The notes: a model not told the origin generated them from the sequence alone. A stretch of 64,000 nt of DNA from PALSA-1004 sp963804885 (GCA_963804885.1 CAWDSF010000006.1:558001-622000); one strand, 5' to 3'; shown: positions 16,479 to 25,454, numbered from the stretch's first letter. Made by a program: numbers and translations.

Positions 16479-17486
16479 TCAGTTGCCAGAGCGGTCGTGC
16501 ACTTCGGGAAAGAAAACGTCCTTCCACGATGCCGGTTTCACTTTGATCAGGCCATGGGCGAACATGAAATCCGCATACTGCATGACACCGGACGGCGTTA
16601 TCGTGAAATCCATGCCGGGGGCAATGAGCATCCGGTAAACCTCATCGACCGAGAGCTTCGGCTTCTCGACCTTTACGTACAGGTCTGCCGCAGCTTTCTT
16701 GTCGCCGTTCACGATATCCGTGGCTTCCCTGAAGGCTTCGAATACCGATTTGTACGTGCGAGGATTCTGTTCACGGAATTGGCTTGTTGTCCAGAGCACC
16801 GTGAACGTGGTTGGGCCGCCCGTAACATCGGTCGAGTCGAGGATTGTATGCACGCGAGGGTCGGCGAGCTCCTGATACTGGAATGGAGGCGCCGAAAGGT
16901 GTTCGGTAATTTCACCGATCTTCGACAAAAAGGCCACCATTCCGTCGGGATGAGACATCGACACCGTCAGCGGATCCAGCCGATTGAATCCCGACGACCC
17001 GAACGCTTTCGCGGCGGCCATCTGCAGTGTTATTGCCTGCTGCGAGATCTTGACCGCGGGCAGTGCGATCTTGTTCTTCTCCGTCAGGTCCTTGATCGAC
17101 TTGACGTTAGGATCTCGCGAATTGAGCAACAACGGCATCGTGTTCATTGCCGCTATGCCACGGACCTTGTAGTTGGTCGCCGTCTGAGCCCATACGGTAA
17201 GCAGCGGCGTGAGCCCCCCGGAGGCGATCTGAAGATCCCCGGAAAACACGGCGTCGTACATGACGTTGCTTCCCGCAAACTTACGCCATGTCACCGAAAC
17301 ATCGCCCAAGCCGTTGGCTTTGGCATGCTTCTCGATCAGCTTGTCACGCTGCATGACCAGAAACTGGAGATACGCAATGCCGTATTGCTGCGCGATCGTG
17401 ATCTCGTTGACCTCGGCGATGGCGACGGAGGGAACCACGCTCGACAGAACTGCGGCTGCCGCTGTGCAGACTAGGAATCGCTTCAC
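16479..17486 (-). CDS. NitT/TauT-type ABC transporter substrate-binding protein
   Basis: A 335-residue periplasmic protein. The signal peptide is KRFLVCTAAAAVLSSVVPSV with cleavage after AIA. The mature part begins EVNEITIAQQYGIAYLQF and continues SNVMYDAVFSGDLQIASGGL and TFTVLWTTSQFREQNPRTYK, typical of SsuA/NitT/TauT-type binding proteins for sulfonates, nitrate, pyrimidine precursors and similar ligands. I chose GTG 17486 because GGAG lies 8 bases upstream and the signal peptide starts there. No permease or ATPase gene lies nearby, so it is an orphan or uses a distant transporter. Confidence 0.85.
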   Translation of the reverse strand: MKRFLVCTAAAAVLSSVVPSVAIAEVNEITIAQQYGIAYLQFLVMQRDKLIEKHAKANGLGDVSVTWRKFAGSNVMYDAVFSGDLQIASGGLTPLLTVWAQTATNYKVRGIAAMNTMPLLLNSRDPNVKSIKDLTEKNKIALPAVKISQQAITLQMAAAKAFGSSGFNRLDPLTVSMSHPDGMVAFLSKIGEITEHLSAPPFQYQELADPRVHTILDSTDVTGGPTTFTVLWTTSQFREQNPRTYKSVFEAFREATDIVNGDKKAAADLYVKVEKPKLSVDEVYRMLIAPGMDFTITPSGVMQYADFMFAHGLIKVKPASWKDVFFPEVHDRSGN

Positions 17487-17564
17487 GCTTGTTCTCCAGG
17501 TTTCAACGCGTTTGACGGCGCGACGAAGATGCACGCAAGCGCTAGCCGAGGCTGTCATTGGGCA

Positions 17565-18158
17565 TTACGTCGGACAAGCGGACGTCACGTGCCGGACGCC
17601 ATCCCAATAGCGCACGTCGGGATCGAGCGCGGCGATGTCTCGAGGCGGCGGCATGATGTCTGGCGTGCCCAGATAGAGAAAACCGACGATGCTGTCGGAG
17701 GCGTCGACTGCAAGGACCCGACGGACATGCTCGTCATAGGCAGCCGCACCGGTTCGCCACATCCCACCGTAACCGAGACCATGGGCGATCAGAAGAATAT
17801 TGTTGGCCGCAATACCAGCGGCAATGACCTGCTCCACCGCGGGAATCAGTTTCCGTTCGCGTACCTTCGCAATCACGACCAGAATCATCGGTGCCCGCAA
17901 TGCCTTCGCCTGCTCCCTCGCCAATACCGCGTCCGAAGCGTCGGGTTCGCGCTGCCTGAGTGCTTCCGCCAGGACGGTGCCGAACGCGTGCCGCGCATCG
18001 CCCGCGATGATGATGAAGCGCCACGGCTTCAGCTTCCCGTGATCGGGCGCACACATTGCGCCGTTCAGCATCGCCCGCAGCGCCGTACCATCCGGTCCGG
18101 GCTCACGCAGCGCAAGCGGGCTTTGCCTCGCCAGCACCACGTTGAAGTCCATTTCCAT
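17565..18158 (-). CDS. Nitroreductase-family oxidoreductase (YdjA-like)
   Basis: A 197-residue FMN-binding nitroreductase: MNGAMCAPDHGKLKPWRFII, then QVIAAGIAANNILLIAHGLG and YGGMWRTGAAAYDEHVRRVL. The LKPWRF and GYGGMWRTG patterns are those of the small YdjA subgroup. It would reduce nitro groups or quinones with NAD(P)H in the cytoplasm. ATG 18158 (MEMDF) or ATG 18152 are the likely starts. Longer readings run into the 83-bp repeat directly upstream, which therefore probably also supplies the leader. Confidence 0.85.
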   Translation of the reverse strand: MEMDFNVVLARQSPLALREPGPDGTALRAMLNGAMCAPDHGKLKPWRFIIIAGDARHAFGTVLAEALRQREPDASDAVLAREQAKALRAPMILVVIAKVRERKLIPAVEQVIAAGIAANNILLIAHGLGYGGMWRTGAAAYDEHVRRVLAVDASDSIVGFLYLGTPDIMPPPRDIAALDPDVRYWDGVRHVTSACPT

Positions 18159-18159
18159 G

Positions 18160-18242
18160 TCAGTCGGGAAGGGCCGCCCCGACCGACTGACCAACCCCCC
18201 GGGGGGCAGCGAGCGGAGCGAGCGTGGGGGGATGTTTCATCC
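18160..18242 (-). repeat. GC-rich interspersed repeat, copy 1 (inverted relative to copy 2)
   Basis: An 83-bp element nearly identical, in reverse complement, to 22626-22709. Its minus strand begins GGATGAAACATCCCCCCACG and contains the strong dyad GCCCCCCGGGGGG. It abuts the nitroreductase start. Both ends of the two copies match closely, as expected of a mobile or repeatedly copied intergenic element. The two copies enclose 4.4 kb in inverted orientation. Confidence 0.8.
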
Positions 18243-18396
18243 TAGTGGAGTGCATCAACCATTCAAATTCCCTTTCTTCTCACATCGCTTCACCTGCCAC
18301 GCGGCGGATCGCTGCGGACTGCGAAAGGAGGCGTCCGTGGAAACGAGTCCGCGTCGTACCGACACGCGGTCGGACGCGAACTCCGAGACCCACCTT

Positions 18397-18714
18397 CTAT
18401 TCGAGCGCCGCAAACGTCTTGTAGTGAATGTGCAACGCGCCGTCGTGATACCGATGGGTGTAGAAGCTTTTGGCGGACACCGCTGCGCCTTGATAGACGC
18501 TCGTCTTGTCCATCGCCGCGCACTGCTCTTCCGTGTCCCACCCACTCACGTAAATCACCTCGTGCTCGTGATATTTCTCGACACATTCCGCGACGTAGAT
18601 GAAATGGCAACCGGGCATCTTCCTGATCGCCGGCGCGAGCGTGTTGTTGATGAATTCGAGGTACGCCTTTTTCTTTTCTGGCACCACTGCGCCGTGAACG
18701 ACACGGAGAATCAT
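18397..18714 (-). CDS. ABM-like (dimeric alpha-beta barrel) small protein
   Basis: A 105-residue protein: MILRVVHGAVVPEKKKAYLE, then LAPAIRKMPGCHFIYVAECV and HEVIYVSGWDTEEQCAAMDK. The pattern of a VxPEKxxxYLEFI helix, PGC and SGWDTEE is that of antibiotic-biosynthesis-monooxygenase-type ferredoxin-like dimers, which act as cofactor-free oxygenases or heme handlers. The substrate is unknown. The ribosome site GAGGAG lies about 6 bases before ATG 18714. It is divergent from the CysB-like regulator and may be its target. Confidence 0.75.
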   Translation of the reverse strand: MILRVVHGAVVPEKKKAYLEFINNTLAPAIRKMPGCHFIYVAECVEKYHEHEVIYVSGWDTEEQCAAMDKTSVYQGAAVSAKSFYTHRYHDGALHIHYKTFAALE

Positions 18715-18851
18715 CGAATACTCCTCTAGGCAGTTTTCACAGTTACCGATAGGTCACTGCTCGGGATCACCCATGCAAAGAGAACCACTTCTCTTGATAT
18801 CTGTGGTGCGATCGGGTGGCCGCGCAAGCATCGCCGAAAGGCTAGCAGTAC

Positions 18852-18882
18852 CTGTTATCAAGGCAAAATACTGTTATTGAGC
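18852..18882. promoter_or_regulatory. Direct repeats in the divergent promoter region
   Basis: CTGTTATCAAG and CTGTTATTGAG are repeated 19 bp apart, in an AT-rich stretch of the otherwise GC-rich divergent region between the ABM gene and the LysR gene. Such spaced half-sites suit a LysR-type regulator, probably the adjacent CysB-like one. This is inference from position and repetition. Confidence 0.4.
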
Positions 18883-18924
18883 GACATTAGCTGATTTTTT
18901 TATATGCGGAACGGAAGATCGACG

Positions 18925-19848
18925 ATGAAACTCCAGCAGCTCAAGTATCTTGTCGAGATCGTGCGTCAGGGCCTGAACGTCACGGACGCGGCGCATGCGC
19001 TATTCACCTCGCAACCCGGCGTGAGTCACCACATCCGTCAGCTCGAGGAAGAATTGGGACTCAAGATATTTGTCCGTCGCGGCAAGCGTGTCGTGGCGCT
19101 TACTCGAGCCGGACAGGATGTATTCGCGGTTGCGGAGCGGATCGTTTCGGAGGCGGAGAACCTCAGGCGGATTGCGAACGAATCACAGGACGATACAGGG
19201 GGTGACCTTGTCGTCGCGACCACTCATACGCAGGCGCATTACGCGCTGCCCGCGGTCGTGCGAAAGTTCATGGCGCGACATCCGAAAGTACGTCTCAGCA
19301 TCAAACCGTGCAGCCCCATCGAGGCCGCGGAACTGGTCAGGCGCGGCGAGGCCGCGTTGTGCATCTCGACCGATGTGGTGGCGTCGTTCACGGAGCTCGT
19401 AATGCTCCCAGGGCAAAAATGGAGTCGTTGCGTCATTACGCCACCTCGGCATCCCTTGTTGCGCGCGAAACCCCTGGACCTGTTCGAGATCGCGAAGTAT
19501 CCGCTGGTGACATACGACTTCGCGTTCTGGAAGCATTCGAAGATTCGCGATGCATTCGAGACCCGCGCGCTCAGACCCAGGGTGGTCCTTACGTCCACGG
19601 ACCCGGGGATCATCAAGACCTACGTTTCGGCGGGACTTGGAGTCGGGCTCATTGCGTCGATCGCGTTCAACAAGGCGGAAGACCGCAATCTTCGCCACAT
19701 GGATGCGAGCCATCTATTCCATTCGAGCATCACGGCGATCGGGATTCACCGGAACAGCTATGTCTGCGGCTATATGTATGACTTCATTGAACTCGTCCTG
19801 CCGCACATGGACCGGAAGGCGGTCGAGTCCGCAATGTCGAAAACATGA
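18925..19848 (+). CDS. CysB-family LysR transcriptional regulator
   Basis: A 307-residue LysR regulator. The helix-turn-helix is MKLQQLKYLVEIVRQGLNVT, then LFTSQPGVSHHIRQLEEELG. The co-inducer domain includes VVATTHTQAHYALPAVVRKF and LTSTDPGIIKTYVSAGLGVG. The YLVEIV start, the TTHTQARY-like block and the DASHLF motif assign it to the CysB/Cbl group, which responds to sulfur compounds such as acetylserine or sulfate. ATG 18925 follows GGAAGA and is preferred over ATG 18904. The C-terminal fragment at 1583-1912 is a close paralogue. Likely targets are the divergent ABM gene and the sulfonate-type binding protein. Confidence 0.9.
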   Translation: MKLQQLKYLVEIVRQGLNVTDAAHALFTSQPGVSHHIRQLEEELGLKIFVRRGKRVVALTRAGQDVFAVAERIVSEAENLRRIANESQDDTGGDLVVATTHTQAHYALPAVVRKFMARHPKVRLSIKPCSPIEAAELVRRGEAALCISTDVVASFTELVMLPGQKWSRCVITPPRHPLLRAKPLDLFEIAKYPLVTYDFAFWKHSKIRDAFETRALRPRVVLTSTDPGIIKTYVSAGLGVGLIASIAFNKAEDRNLRHMDASHLFHSSITAIGIHRNSYVCGYMYDFIELVLPHMDRKAVESAMSKT

Positions 19849-19924
19849 CTCTCAGCGTCGCCGAAAGGCAAATGCAAACGTCCGCCCGTCCATTTTGACC
19901 GGCTCGATCATTCGAGGAACGACA

Positions 19925-21058
19925 ATGACGACCCACATCCGATCCGCAAACCGCATCAGGAACACTCCGTTCCATGGTTCTGGCCATTCGACCGCGGCAA
20001 TCGAGTTCGGCGAGGAAGGCATGCGTCTATTCCAGCACAACGTCGAGTTTCTCACGCAAGCGCACGTGATCAATGCGCCGCCGGCGCCCGAGTGGGCCAC
20101 GCCGAATCGGATCGAGCTCGAACTGAGTACGATGCGCCTGCGCGATTTCTCCAGGCAACGATCGGGTGCTGGCTCGACGCCCGTCCTGATCGACCCGCCC
20201 TATGCCGGTCACAGCTCATCCCTCGCCGACTATGCCAAGGGGCAGAGCCTCGTCGAGACGCTGCGCACAACCGGACACGACCGCATTTTCGTGATGGACT
20301 GGAAGAGCGCGACCCCCGAGATGAAGGACTACGACATCGACACGTACCTGGCCGAGATCAACGTCGTCGTCGACGATCTGCGGACGCCGGTGCATCTCGT
20401 CGGCTTGTGCCAGGGCGGGTGGATGTCGGCCATGTATGCATCCAGGTTCCCGGGCAAGGTACGCAGCCTCGTCCTGGCGGGGGCGCCGATCGATACCGAC
20501 GCCGGCAACGGTCCGATCAAGCGAATGGCGCACCAGCTGCCGATGAGCGCGTACCGCAACCTCGTGGCAGCGGGCGGCGGACGCATGCGGGGCGAGGTCA
20601 TGCTTGCCGGCTGGAAGAACATGCATCCGGGCGAGCAGTATCTGACGAAATACATCGACCTCTATGAGCATATCGCGGACAAGAGCTACGTCGCGCGTAG
20701 CGAGCACTTCGAGCGGTGGTATGAGAACCCGATCGATCTGCCGGGCCGCTACTATCTGCAGGCCATCGAAGAGCTGTTCAAGGCGAATCGCTTCGCCAAG
20801 GGTGAGTTCATCGGTCTGGGACGAAAGCTGTCGCTGAAGGACATCAAGGTCCCGCTCTACCTGCTCGCAGGCGACGCAGACGACATCACGACCAGGGAAC
20901 AGGTGTTCGAGGCCGCACATCTGGTCGGCACGCCACAATCCGCAATCGTCAGGAAGATGACGCCCGGGGGTCATATCGGTCTCTTCATGGGTTCGAAGAC
21001 ATTGTCCGAAGCGTGGCCTGCGATCGGCCACTGGATGAAGCGCCATGAACAGGGTTGA
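19925..21058 (+). CDS. Alpha/beta hydrolase with PhaC-type lipase box
   Basis: A 377-residue hydrolase with the Cys-containing nucleophile elbow GLCQGGW (Cys162), the hallmark of polyhydroxyalkanoate synthases and related enzymes. It also shows VLIDPPYAGHSSSLADYAKG, LIDPPYAGH-type oxyanion region, the acid in LLAGDADDITTREQ and the catalytic His in MTPGGHIGLFMG. It is shorter than class I PhaC (~590 residues) and lacks that family's long N-terminal domain. It may be a PHA depolymerase or a PhaC-related acyltransferase. The start is ATG 19925, with GAGGA 6 bases upstream. It lies 76 bp downstream of the CysB-like gene on the same strand. Confidence 0.8.
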   Translation: MTTHIRSANRIRNTPFHGSGHSTAAIEFGEEGMRLFQHNVEFLTQAHVINAPPAPEWATPNRIELELSTMRLRDFSRQRSGAGSTPVLIDPPYAGHSSSLADYAKGQSLVETLRTTGHDRIFVMDWKSATPEMKDYDIDTYLAEINVVVDDLRTPVHLVGLCQGGWMSAMYASRFPGKVRSLVLAGAPIDTDAGNGPIKRMAHQLPMSAYRNLVAAGGGRMRGEVMLAGWKNMHPGEQYLTKYIDLYEHIADKSYVARSEHFERWYENPIDLPGRYYLQAIEELFKANRFAKGEFIGLGRKLSLKDIKVPLYLLAGDADDITTREQVFEAAHLVGTPQSAIVRKMTPGGHIGLFMGSKTLSEAWPAIGHWMKRHEQG

Positions 21059-21374
21059 GCCCAGGTAACCCGAATAACGCACGTGCAACGCCAACGCTCT
21101 TCGCCGGACAGGGCCGTTGCGCGGCTACAGGGTCGAGGGCTCCCCACAGCGGCTGTCAAGGCTTCCCGGCAGCTAACGGCCGACTGGCGTAGTAATTTGA
21201 TCGGCGTTGGCCATTGGCTCCCGCGTGGCCCGATGTTCTCCCCTCGACGCTTTCAATCTGATCTTAACGAGCGTTGCCTGCGTGGCCAGCTCTACATTCC
21301 AGCCTTGACGAAAACTTCACACCTGCTCGCGTACTTCGCTACCCGTTCACCGTGATGTCGAGGAGTGGCGTGCC
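21059..21374. other. Intergenic region with nothing recognised
   Basis: No convincing gene, remnant or repeat was found between the hydrolase and the response regulator. The last ~15 bases carry the GAGGAG ribosome site of the response-regulator gene. Confidence 0.5.
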
Positions 21375-22016
21375 ATGATCAAGGTCCTTCTGGCAGACGA
21401 TCACGCCGTGGTGCGCGACGGCCTGCGCGTTCTGCTGGAGGCGCAGTCCGACATCAGTGTTGTCGGGGATGCCGCAAACGGACGGCAGGCAGTACGCCTG
21501 GCGCCGCAACTGCATCCGGACGTGGTGGTCATGGATATCGCCATGCCGGAGTTGAACGGCATCGAAGCGACGCAGCAGATTCATGATGCGTCTCCGTCGA
21601 CGCAGGTGCTGATTCTTTCGATGCATTCGACCACCGAGCATATCTTCCGGGCGCTGCAGGCTGGAGCGCGTGGTTACCTGCTGAAGGATTCGGCCGGCAC
21701 CGAGGTCGTCGACGCGGTTCGGGTCGTGCATGCGGGCCGGCGCTACCTCAGCCAGAAGATCGCGTCCACCGTGCTTGACGACTATATCTCCGAGCGCAGT
21801 CGCGCGAGTCCCCTGGACAACCTGAGCCCGCGCGAGCGCCAAATCCTGCAACTGGTGGCGGAGGGGAAATCGAGCGCCGAGGCGGCCGCGATGCTGTTTC
21901 TGTCGCCGAAGACGGTGGATACGTATCGCAGCCGGATGATGCAGAAGCTGGGCATTGGCGACTTGCCCAGCCTGGTCAAGTTCGCGATCCAGCACGGCGT
22001 CACGCAACTCGACTGA
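21375..22016 (+). CDS. NarL/FixJ-type response regulator
   Basis: A 213-residue two-component regulator. The receiver domain starts MIKVLLADDHAVVRDGLRVL, with phospho-acceptor Asp54 in VVVMDIAMPE, and contains the switch lysine in GYLLKDSAG. The LuxR-type helix-turn-helix reads LSPRERQILQLVAEGKSSAE then LFLSPKTVDTYRSRMMQKLG. The start is ATG 21375 after GAGGAG. No sensor kinase is adjacent. The kinase at 56437 in this window or one elsewhere could be its partner. It precedes the IorAB-type genes, but a hairpin separates them. Confidence 0.92.
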   Translation: MIKVLLADDHAVVRDGLRVLLEAQSDISVVGDAANGRQAVRLAPQLHPDVVVMDIAMPELNGIEATQQIHDASPSTQVLILSMHSTTEHIFRALQAGARGYLLKDSAGTEVVDAVRVVHAGRRYLSQKIASTVLDDYISERSRASPLDNLSPRERQILQLVAEGKSSAEAAAMLFLSPKTVDTYRSRMMQKLGIGDLPSLVKFAIQHGVTQLD

Positions 22017-22056
22017 ACGTCGTCGATTTGCGCACTGCTCAAGTCTCCCTACACGA

Positions 22057-22078
22057 ACCATCAAGCATTCCTGATGGT
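22057..22078 (+). terminator. Hairpin after the response-regulator gene
   Basis: Perfect 7-bp inverted repeat ACCATCA / TGATGGT with an 8-base loop, 40 bases after the stop. It is followed by CGTTCG rather than a T-run, so it is a possible weak terminator. Confidence 0.4.
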
Positions 22079-22164
22079 CGTTCGCGTCGGTTTCGACGAC
22101 AGTTCAGTCAATCGATGTTGCGCGCAGGGTAACGGCGCGACGCTCGGTACAGGGAGCCCGCGCG

Positions 22165-22626
22165 ATGAAGAACTTCACACTCAGAGTCAACGGCCACGAC
22201 CGGCGGGTGAAAGCCGAACCGGACACGCCGCTACTCTACGTCCTGCGCAACGATCTCGATCTCAAGGGCCCGCGCTTCGGCTGCGGGCTCGGTCAGTGTG
22301 GCGCGTGCACCGTGATCATCGACGGCAAGGCGACCCGCTCGTGCATCACTCCCCTGTCCACCGTGGGCAGCAAAACGGTGACGACGCTCGAAGGACTCGG
22401 GTCCAGCCGGCGACCGCACAGGATCCAGAAGGCGTTCATCGACGCGCAGGCGGCGCAGTGCGGCTACTGCATCAACGGCATGATCATGACGGCCAAGGCC
22501 TTTCTCGACCGGAATCCGCGGCCGAGTGAAGACGAGGTACGCCGTGCGCTTGCCGGCAATCTGTGCCGCTGCGGTACTCACCCGCGCATTGTCGACGCCG
22601 TGATGCACGCGGCGCAGGAGGCATAG
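22165..22626 (+). CDS. 2Fe-2S subunit of an IorAB-type molybdenum oxidoreductase
   Basis: A 153-residue small subunit with two 2Fe-2S sites. The plant-type site is CGLGQCGACTV with a later C in TRSCITPLS. The helical site is CGYCINGM plus GNLCRCGTHPRI. It passes electrons from the large molybdenum subunit to an acceptor. Family members oxidise N-heterocycles (isoquinoline 1-oxidoreductase) or aldehydes. The start is ATG 22165, with GGGAG upstream. The stop TAG falls on the first base of the 84-bp repeat, and the large-subunit gene follows at once, so they form an operon. Confidence 0.92.
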   Translation: MKNFTLRVNGHDRRVKAEPDTPLLYVLRNDLDLKGPRFGCGLGQCGACTVIIDGKATRSCITPLSTVGSKTVTTLEGLGSSRRPHRIQKAFIDAQAAQCGYCINGMIMTAKAFLDRNPRPSEDEVRRALAGNLCRCGTHPRIVDAVMHAAQEA

Positions 22627-22709
22627 GATGAAACATCCCCCCACGCTCGCTCTGCTCGCTGCCCCCCGGGGGGGCCGGCCAGTCGGTCGGGGCGGCCCTT
22701 CCCGACTGA
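22626..22709 (+). repeat. GC-rich interspersed repeat, copy 2
   Basis: An 84-bp element nearly identical to the reverse complement of 18160-18242, with the dyad GCCCCCCGGGGGG at its centre. It starts at the stop codon of the small subunit gene and supplies the ATG at 22628 plus roughly the first 27 codons of the large subunit as now read. It therefore sits inside an operon, between two subunits that are usually adjacent. Confidence 0.8.
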
Positions 22710-24934
22710 CGAACACTCCGTTCGCGGTAACCCGCAGGCAGTTCCTGAAGACCGGCGGCGCGCTGGTGGTGGGCTTCAGCTTTGCGGGCTCGATCGCAGA
22801 GGCGCTGGGGCAGTCAACGCTCTCTGCACCAAAGGACTTCAAGTCTGTAGACGCATGGCTCGCGATCGACGGCAACGGTCGCGTGACGGTCTATAGCGGT
22901 CATGTCGAACTCGGCACGGGGGTCGAGACCGCGTTGACGCAGATGGTGGCGGACGAGCTCGACGTACCGTTCGCGTCAGTTGGCATCGTTCAGGGCGATA
23001 CGTTGCTCACACCCGACCAGGGTCCAACCTGGGGCAGTCTCACGATCCAGGTCGCAGGCCTGCAGTTGCGCAAGGCTGCGGCATGCGCAAAGCGGGCAAT
23101 GCTCGCTCTCGCGACGAAGGAGCTCGGCGCAGCGTCCGGTGACCTTGAAATCGAGAACGGCGTGATCTCCGGCGCTGGCAAGCGCATTACCTATGCGACC
23201 CTTACCAAGCGCCGCGCGCTCGAGGTGCCGTTCGACGAGAAAGTCGATCTGAAAAAGCCCGAGGCGTTCAGGGTCATCGGCAAGCCGATTCCACGCGTCG
23301 ATATCCCGGGCAAGGTGACCGGCGAGTTCACCTATATGCAGGACTTCAAGGTGCGCGGCATGCTCCACGGACGCGTCGTGCGCCCGACCGCGATGCAGGG
23401 CAGGCTCGAATCGGTCGATGACGGCGCGGCGCGCAAGATATCGGGCTTCGTCAAGACTGTCGTCAAAGGCAACTTCGTCGGCGTGGTGGCCAAGACCGAA
23501 TGGGGCGCGATCAAGGCCATGGAAGCGATCCGATGCAAATGGTCGGACTGGTCCGGGCTGCCGGCGATGGATCAGGTTTATGCGACCGTGAAGAAGACGC
23601 GGATCGAGCAGACCATCACGCCGATGAAGGAAGGTGATGCCGCCGGTGCGCTGAAGAACGCGGCAAAACCGCTCGAGGCCACCTACGAATATCCGGTGCA
23701 GACGCACGGGTCGATCGGTCCGTCCTGTTCGATCGCCGATGTCAGACGCGATCGCGCACTGATCTGGTCGGCCTCGCAGAGCACGCACTGGACGCAGCGC
23801 CAGATCGCGAAGATGCTGGGCATGAAGCCCGAGCAGGTCCGCATCATCTATCTGGAAGGCGCTGGCTGCTACGGCCGCAACGGCCACGAGGACGCCACCG
23901 CCGATGCCGTGGTGCTGTCGCAGGCCATTGGCCGCCCGGTGCGCGTGCAGTGGATGCGACAGGACGAGCACGGCTGGGACCCAAAGGCGCCGCCGTATGT
24001 CGCCGACCTCGAAGGCGCGCTGGATGCAGCCGGCAATGTCGTCGCCTGGAATTTTGTCACCTGGCTGCCATTCCGCATCGGGGGCACGGTCGACGTGCCA
24101 CTGCTGGCGCAAAGTCTGGTGCAGGGCGACGTCGCCATTCAGACGTCCGACAACATGAATCCGGGCACGATGGAAAGTGACGCCAAACCACCCTACGCAT
24201 TCCCCAATGTGCTGTCGACCGTGCACAAGGTGGCGACCACGCCATTTCGGCCGTCGTGGCTGCGCAGTCCGGGGCGTATGCAGAACACCTATGCCAACGA
24301 GTGCTTCATGGACGAGTTGGCAGCGGCGGCAGGCGCGGATCCGGTGGCCTTTCGCCTGAAGCACCTCGAGGACGACCGCGGCGCGGAATGCATCAAGGCG
24401 TGCGTCAAGGCCGCCGACTGGCAGACACGTCCGTCACCCAACAAGGAGGCTGGCACCGGCGAAGTCGTCACCGGACGCGGCTTCGCCTACGTGTTCTATG
24501 ACAACGCGCGAACCTACGTTTCCGCGGTATGCGAGGTCGAGGTGAACCGAAAGAGCGGCCACGTGCGCGCTACACGCTTTGTCATCGGACATGATTGCGG
24601 TCTCGTCATCAATCCCGACGGAGTAAAAGCGCAGATCGAAGGCGGGATCATTCAAACGCTCTCGCGAACGCTGATCGAGGAGGTGAAGTGGGATGCATCG
24701 CGTATAACGAGCCTCGACTGGGCGAGCTATCCGATCCTCACCTTCGACGCCGTGCCGAAAATCGAGATTACGCTGATCGATCGCCCGGACAAGCCGGCAT
24801 GGGGAGCCGGAGAGCCGATCTGCGCAGTGGTGCCGTCGGCGCTTTCAAACGCGATCTTCGATGCGACCGGCGCACGCGTTCGGACTGCACCCTACACACC
24901 GGAGCGCGTCAAGGCGGCGCTTGCGCGCTCGTAA
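22628..24934 (+). CDS. Molybdopterin-binding subunit of an IorAB-type oxidoreductase
   Basis: A 768-residue xanthine-dehydrogenase-family large subunit. A Tat-type signal, RRQFLKTGGALVVGFSFAGS, indicates folded export to the periplasm. Cofactor-site blocks include VYSGHVELGTGVETALTQMV, GPTWGSLTIQVAGLQLRKAA and EGAGCYGRNGHEDATADAVV. The C-terminal active-site Glu lies near WGAGEPICAVVPSALSNAIF. The annotated start lies within the 84-bp repeat, giving an odd Pro/Arg-rich leader of ~35 residues before the twin-arginine motif. The true start may be a non-ATG codon nearer that motif. The substrate may be an N-heterocycle or an aldehyde. Confidence 0.9.
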   Translation: MKHPPTLALLAAPRGGRPVGRGGPSRLTNTPFAVTRRQFLKTGGALVVGFSFAGSIAEALGQSTLSAPKDFKSVDAWLAIDGNGRVTVYSGHVELGTGVETALTQMVADELDVPFASVGIVQGDTLLTPDQGPTWGSLTIQVAGLQLRKAAACAKRAMLALATKELGAASGDLEIENGVISGAGKRITYATLTKRRALEVPFDEKVDLKKPEAFRVIGKPIPRVDIPGKVTGEFTYMQDFKVRGMLHGRVVRPTAMQGRLESVDDGAARKISGFVKTVVKGNFVGVVAKTEWGAIKAMEAIRCKWSDWSGLPAMDQVYATVKKTRIEQTITPMKEGDAAGALKNAAKPLEATYEYPVQTHGSIGPSCSIADVRRDRALIWSASQSTHWTQRQIAKMLGMKPEQVRIIYLEGAGCYGRNGHEDATADAVVLSQAIGRPVRVQWMRQDEHGWDPKAPPYVADLEGALDAAGNVVAWNFVTWLPFRIGGTVDVPLLAQSLVQGDVAIQTSDNMNPGTMESDAKPPYAFPNVLSTVHKVATTPFRPSWLRSPGRMQNTYANECFMDELAAAAGADPVAFRLKHLEDDRGAECIKACVKAADWQTRPSPNKEAGTGEVVTGRGFAYVFYDNARTYVSAVCEVEVNRKSGHVRATRFVIGHDCGLVINPDGVKAQIEGGIIQTLSRTLIEEVKWDASRITSLDWASYPILTFDAVPKIEITLIDRPDKPAWGAGEPICAVVPSALSNAIFDATGARVRTAPYTPERVKAALARS

Positions 24935-24987
24935 GGTCGGGCGCCGGCGCCGCACGCGCTCCCCGCTCGCGGCGCCTGACGATTCCG

Positions 24988-25453
24988 CTATTTGGCCGGT
25001 GTCGCCGGTTGACCGCCGTAGGTGGGCGTCTGCGAAAATTCCGCCGGCACATCCCACATGCGCGCGGCATACCAGACCGCCCAGGCCACGACGAACAGCG
25101 ACATCACCCAGACCCAGACCGGAATCGACGAGCGGGCCTCGGCGCGACGCGGGTCGAACGGATCGTCGGCGCTGAACGCGTCGACGGTGAAGCGCACGTT
25201 GCCACGTCGCGTCGAGTGAGGGTCGCAGGCCGGAAACGATGATGCCCGGCCCGTTTTGCACCTGAAACGGAATCTCCTCGACGCCTTCGCGCCCGTTCTG
25301 ATCCTGCGCACGGATCAGTCAGCCGATGTGCGCCCATCCTCCATGCCGCGCGTATCGAGGATGACGTCGGTCGGCAGCTCCCGATCGATGATCGGCTGCG
25401 GATCGTCGTCCAGATATACGCGAACGCGCGGCTTGTCCACGACTGCAGCGCAT
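24988..25453 (-). CDS. Unknown membrane protein of the cbb3-type oxidase cluster (frameshifted)
   Basis: The first part, VDKPRVRVYLDDDPQPIIDR then ELPTDVILDTRGMEDGR, reads as a beta-sandwich-like soluble domain. After one or two frame changes (about 25215-25320) it continues EEIPFQVQNGPGIIVSGLRP. It then ends with one membrane helix, SIPVWVWVMSLFVVAWAVWY, and the tail MWDVPAEFSQTPTYGG. It is the last gene of the oxidase cluster on the minus strand. I do not know a named function; an accessory or assembly subunit is likely. The GTG at 25440 or ATG 25453 may be the start. Confidence 0.6.
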
Positions 25454-25454
25454 T

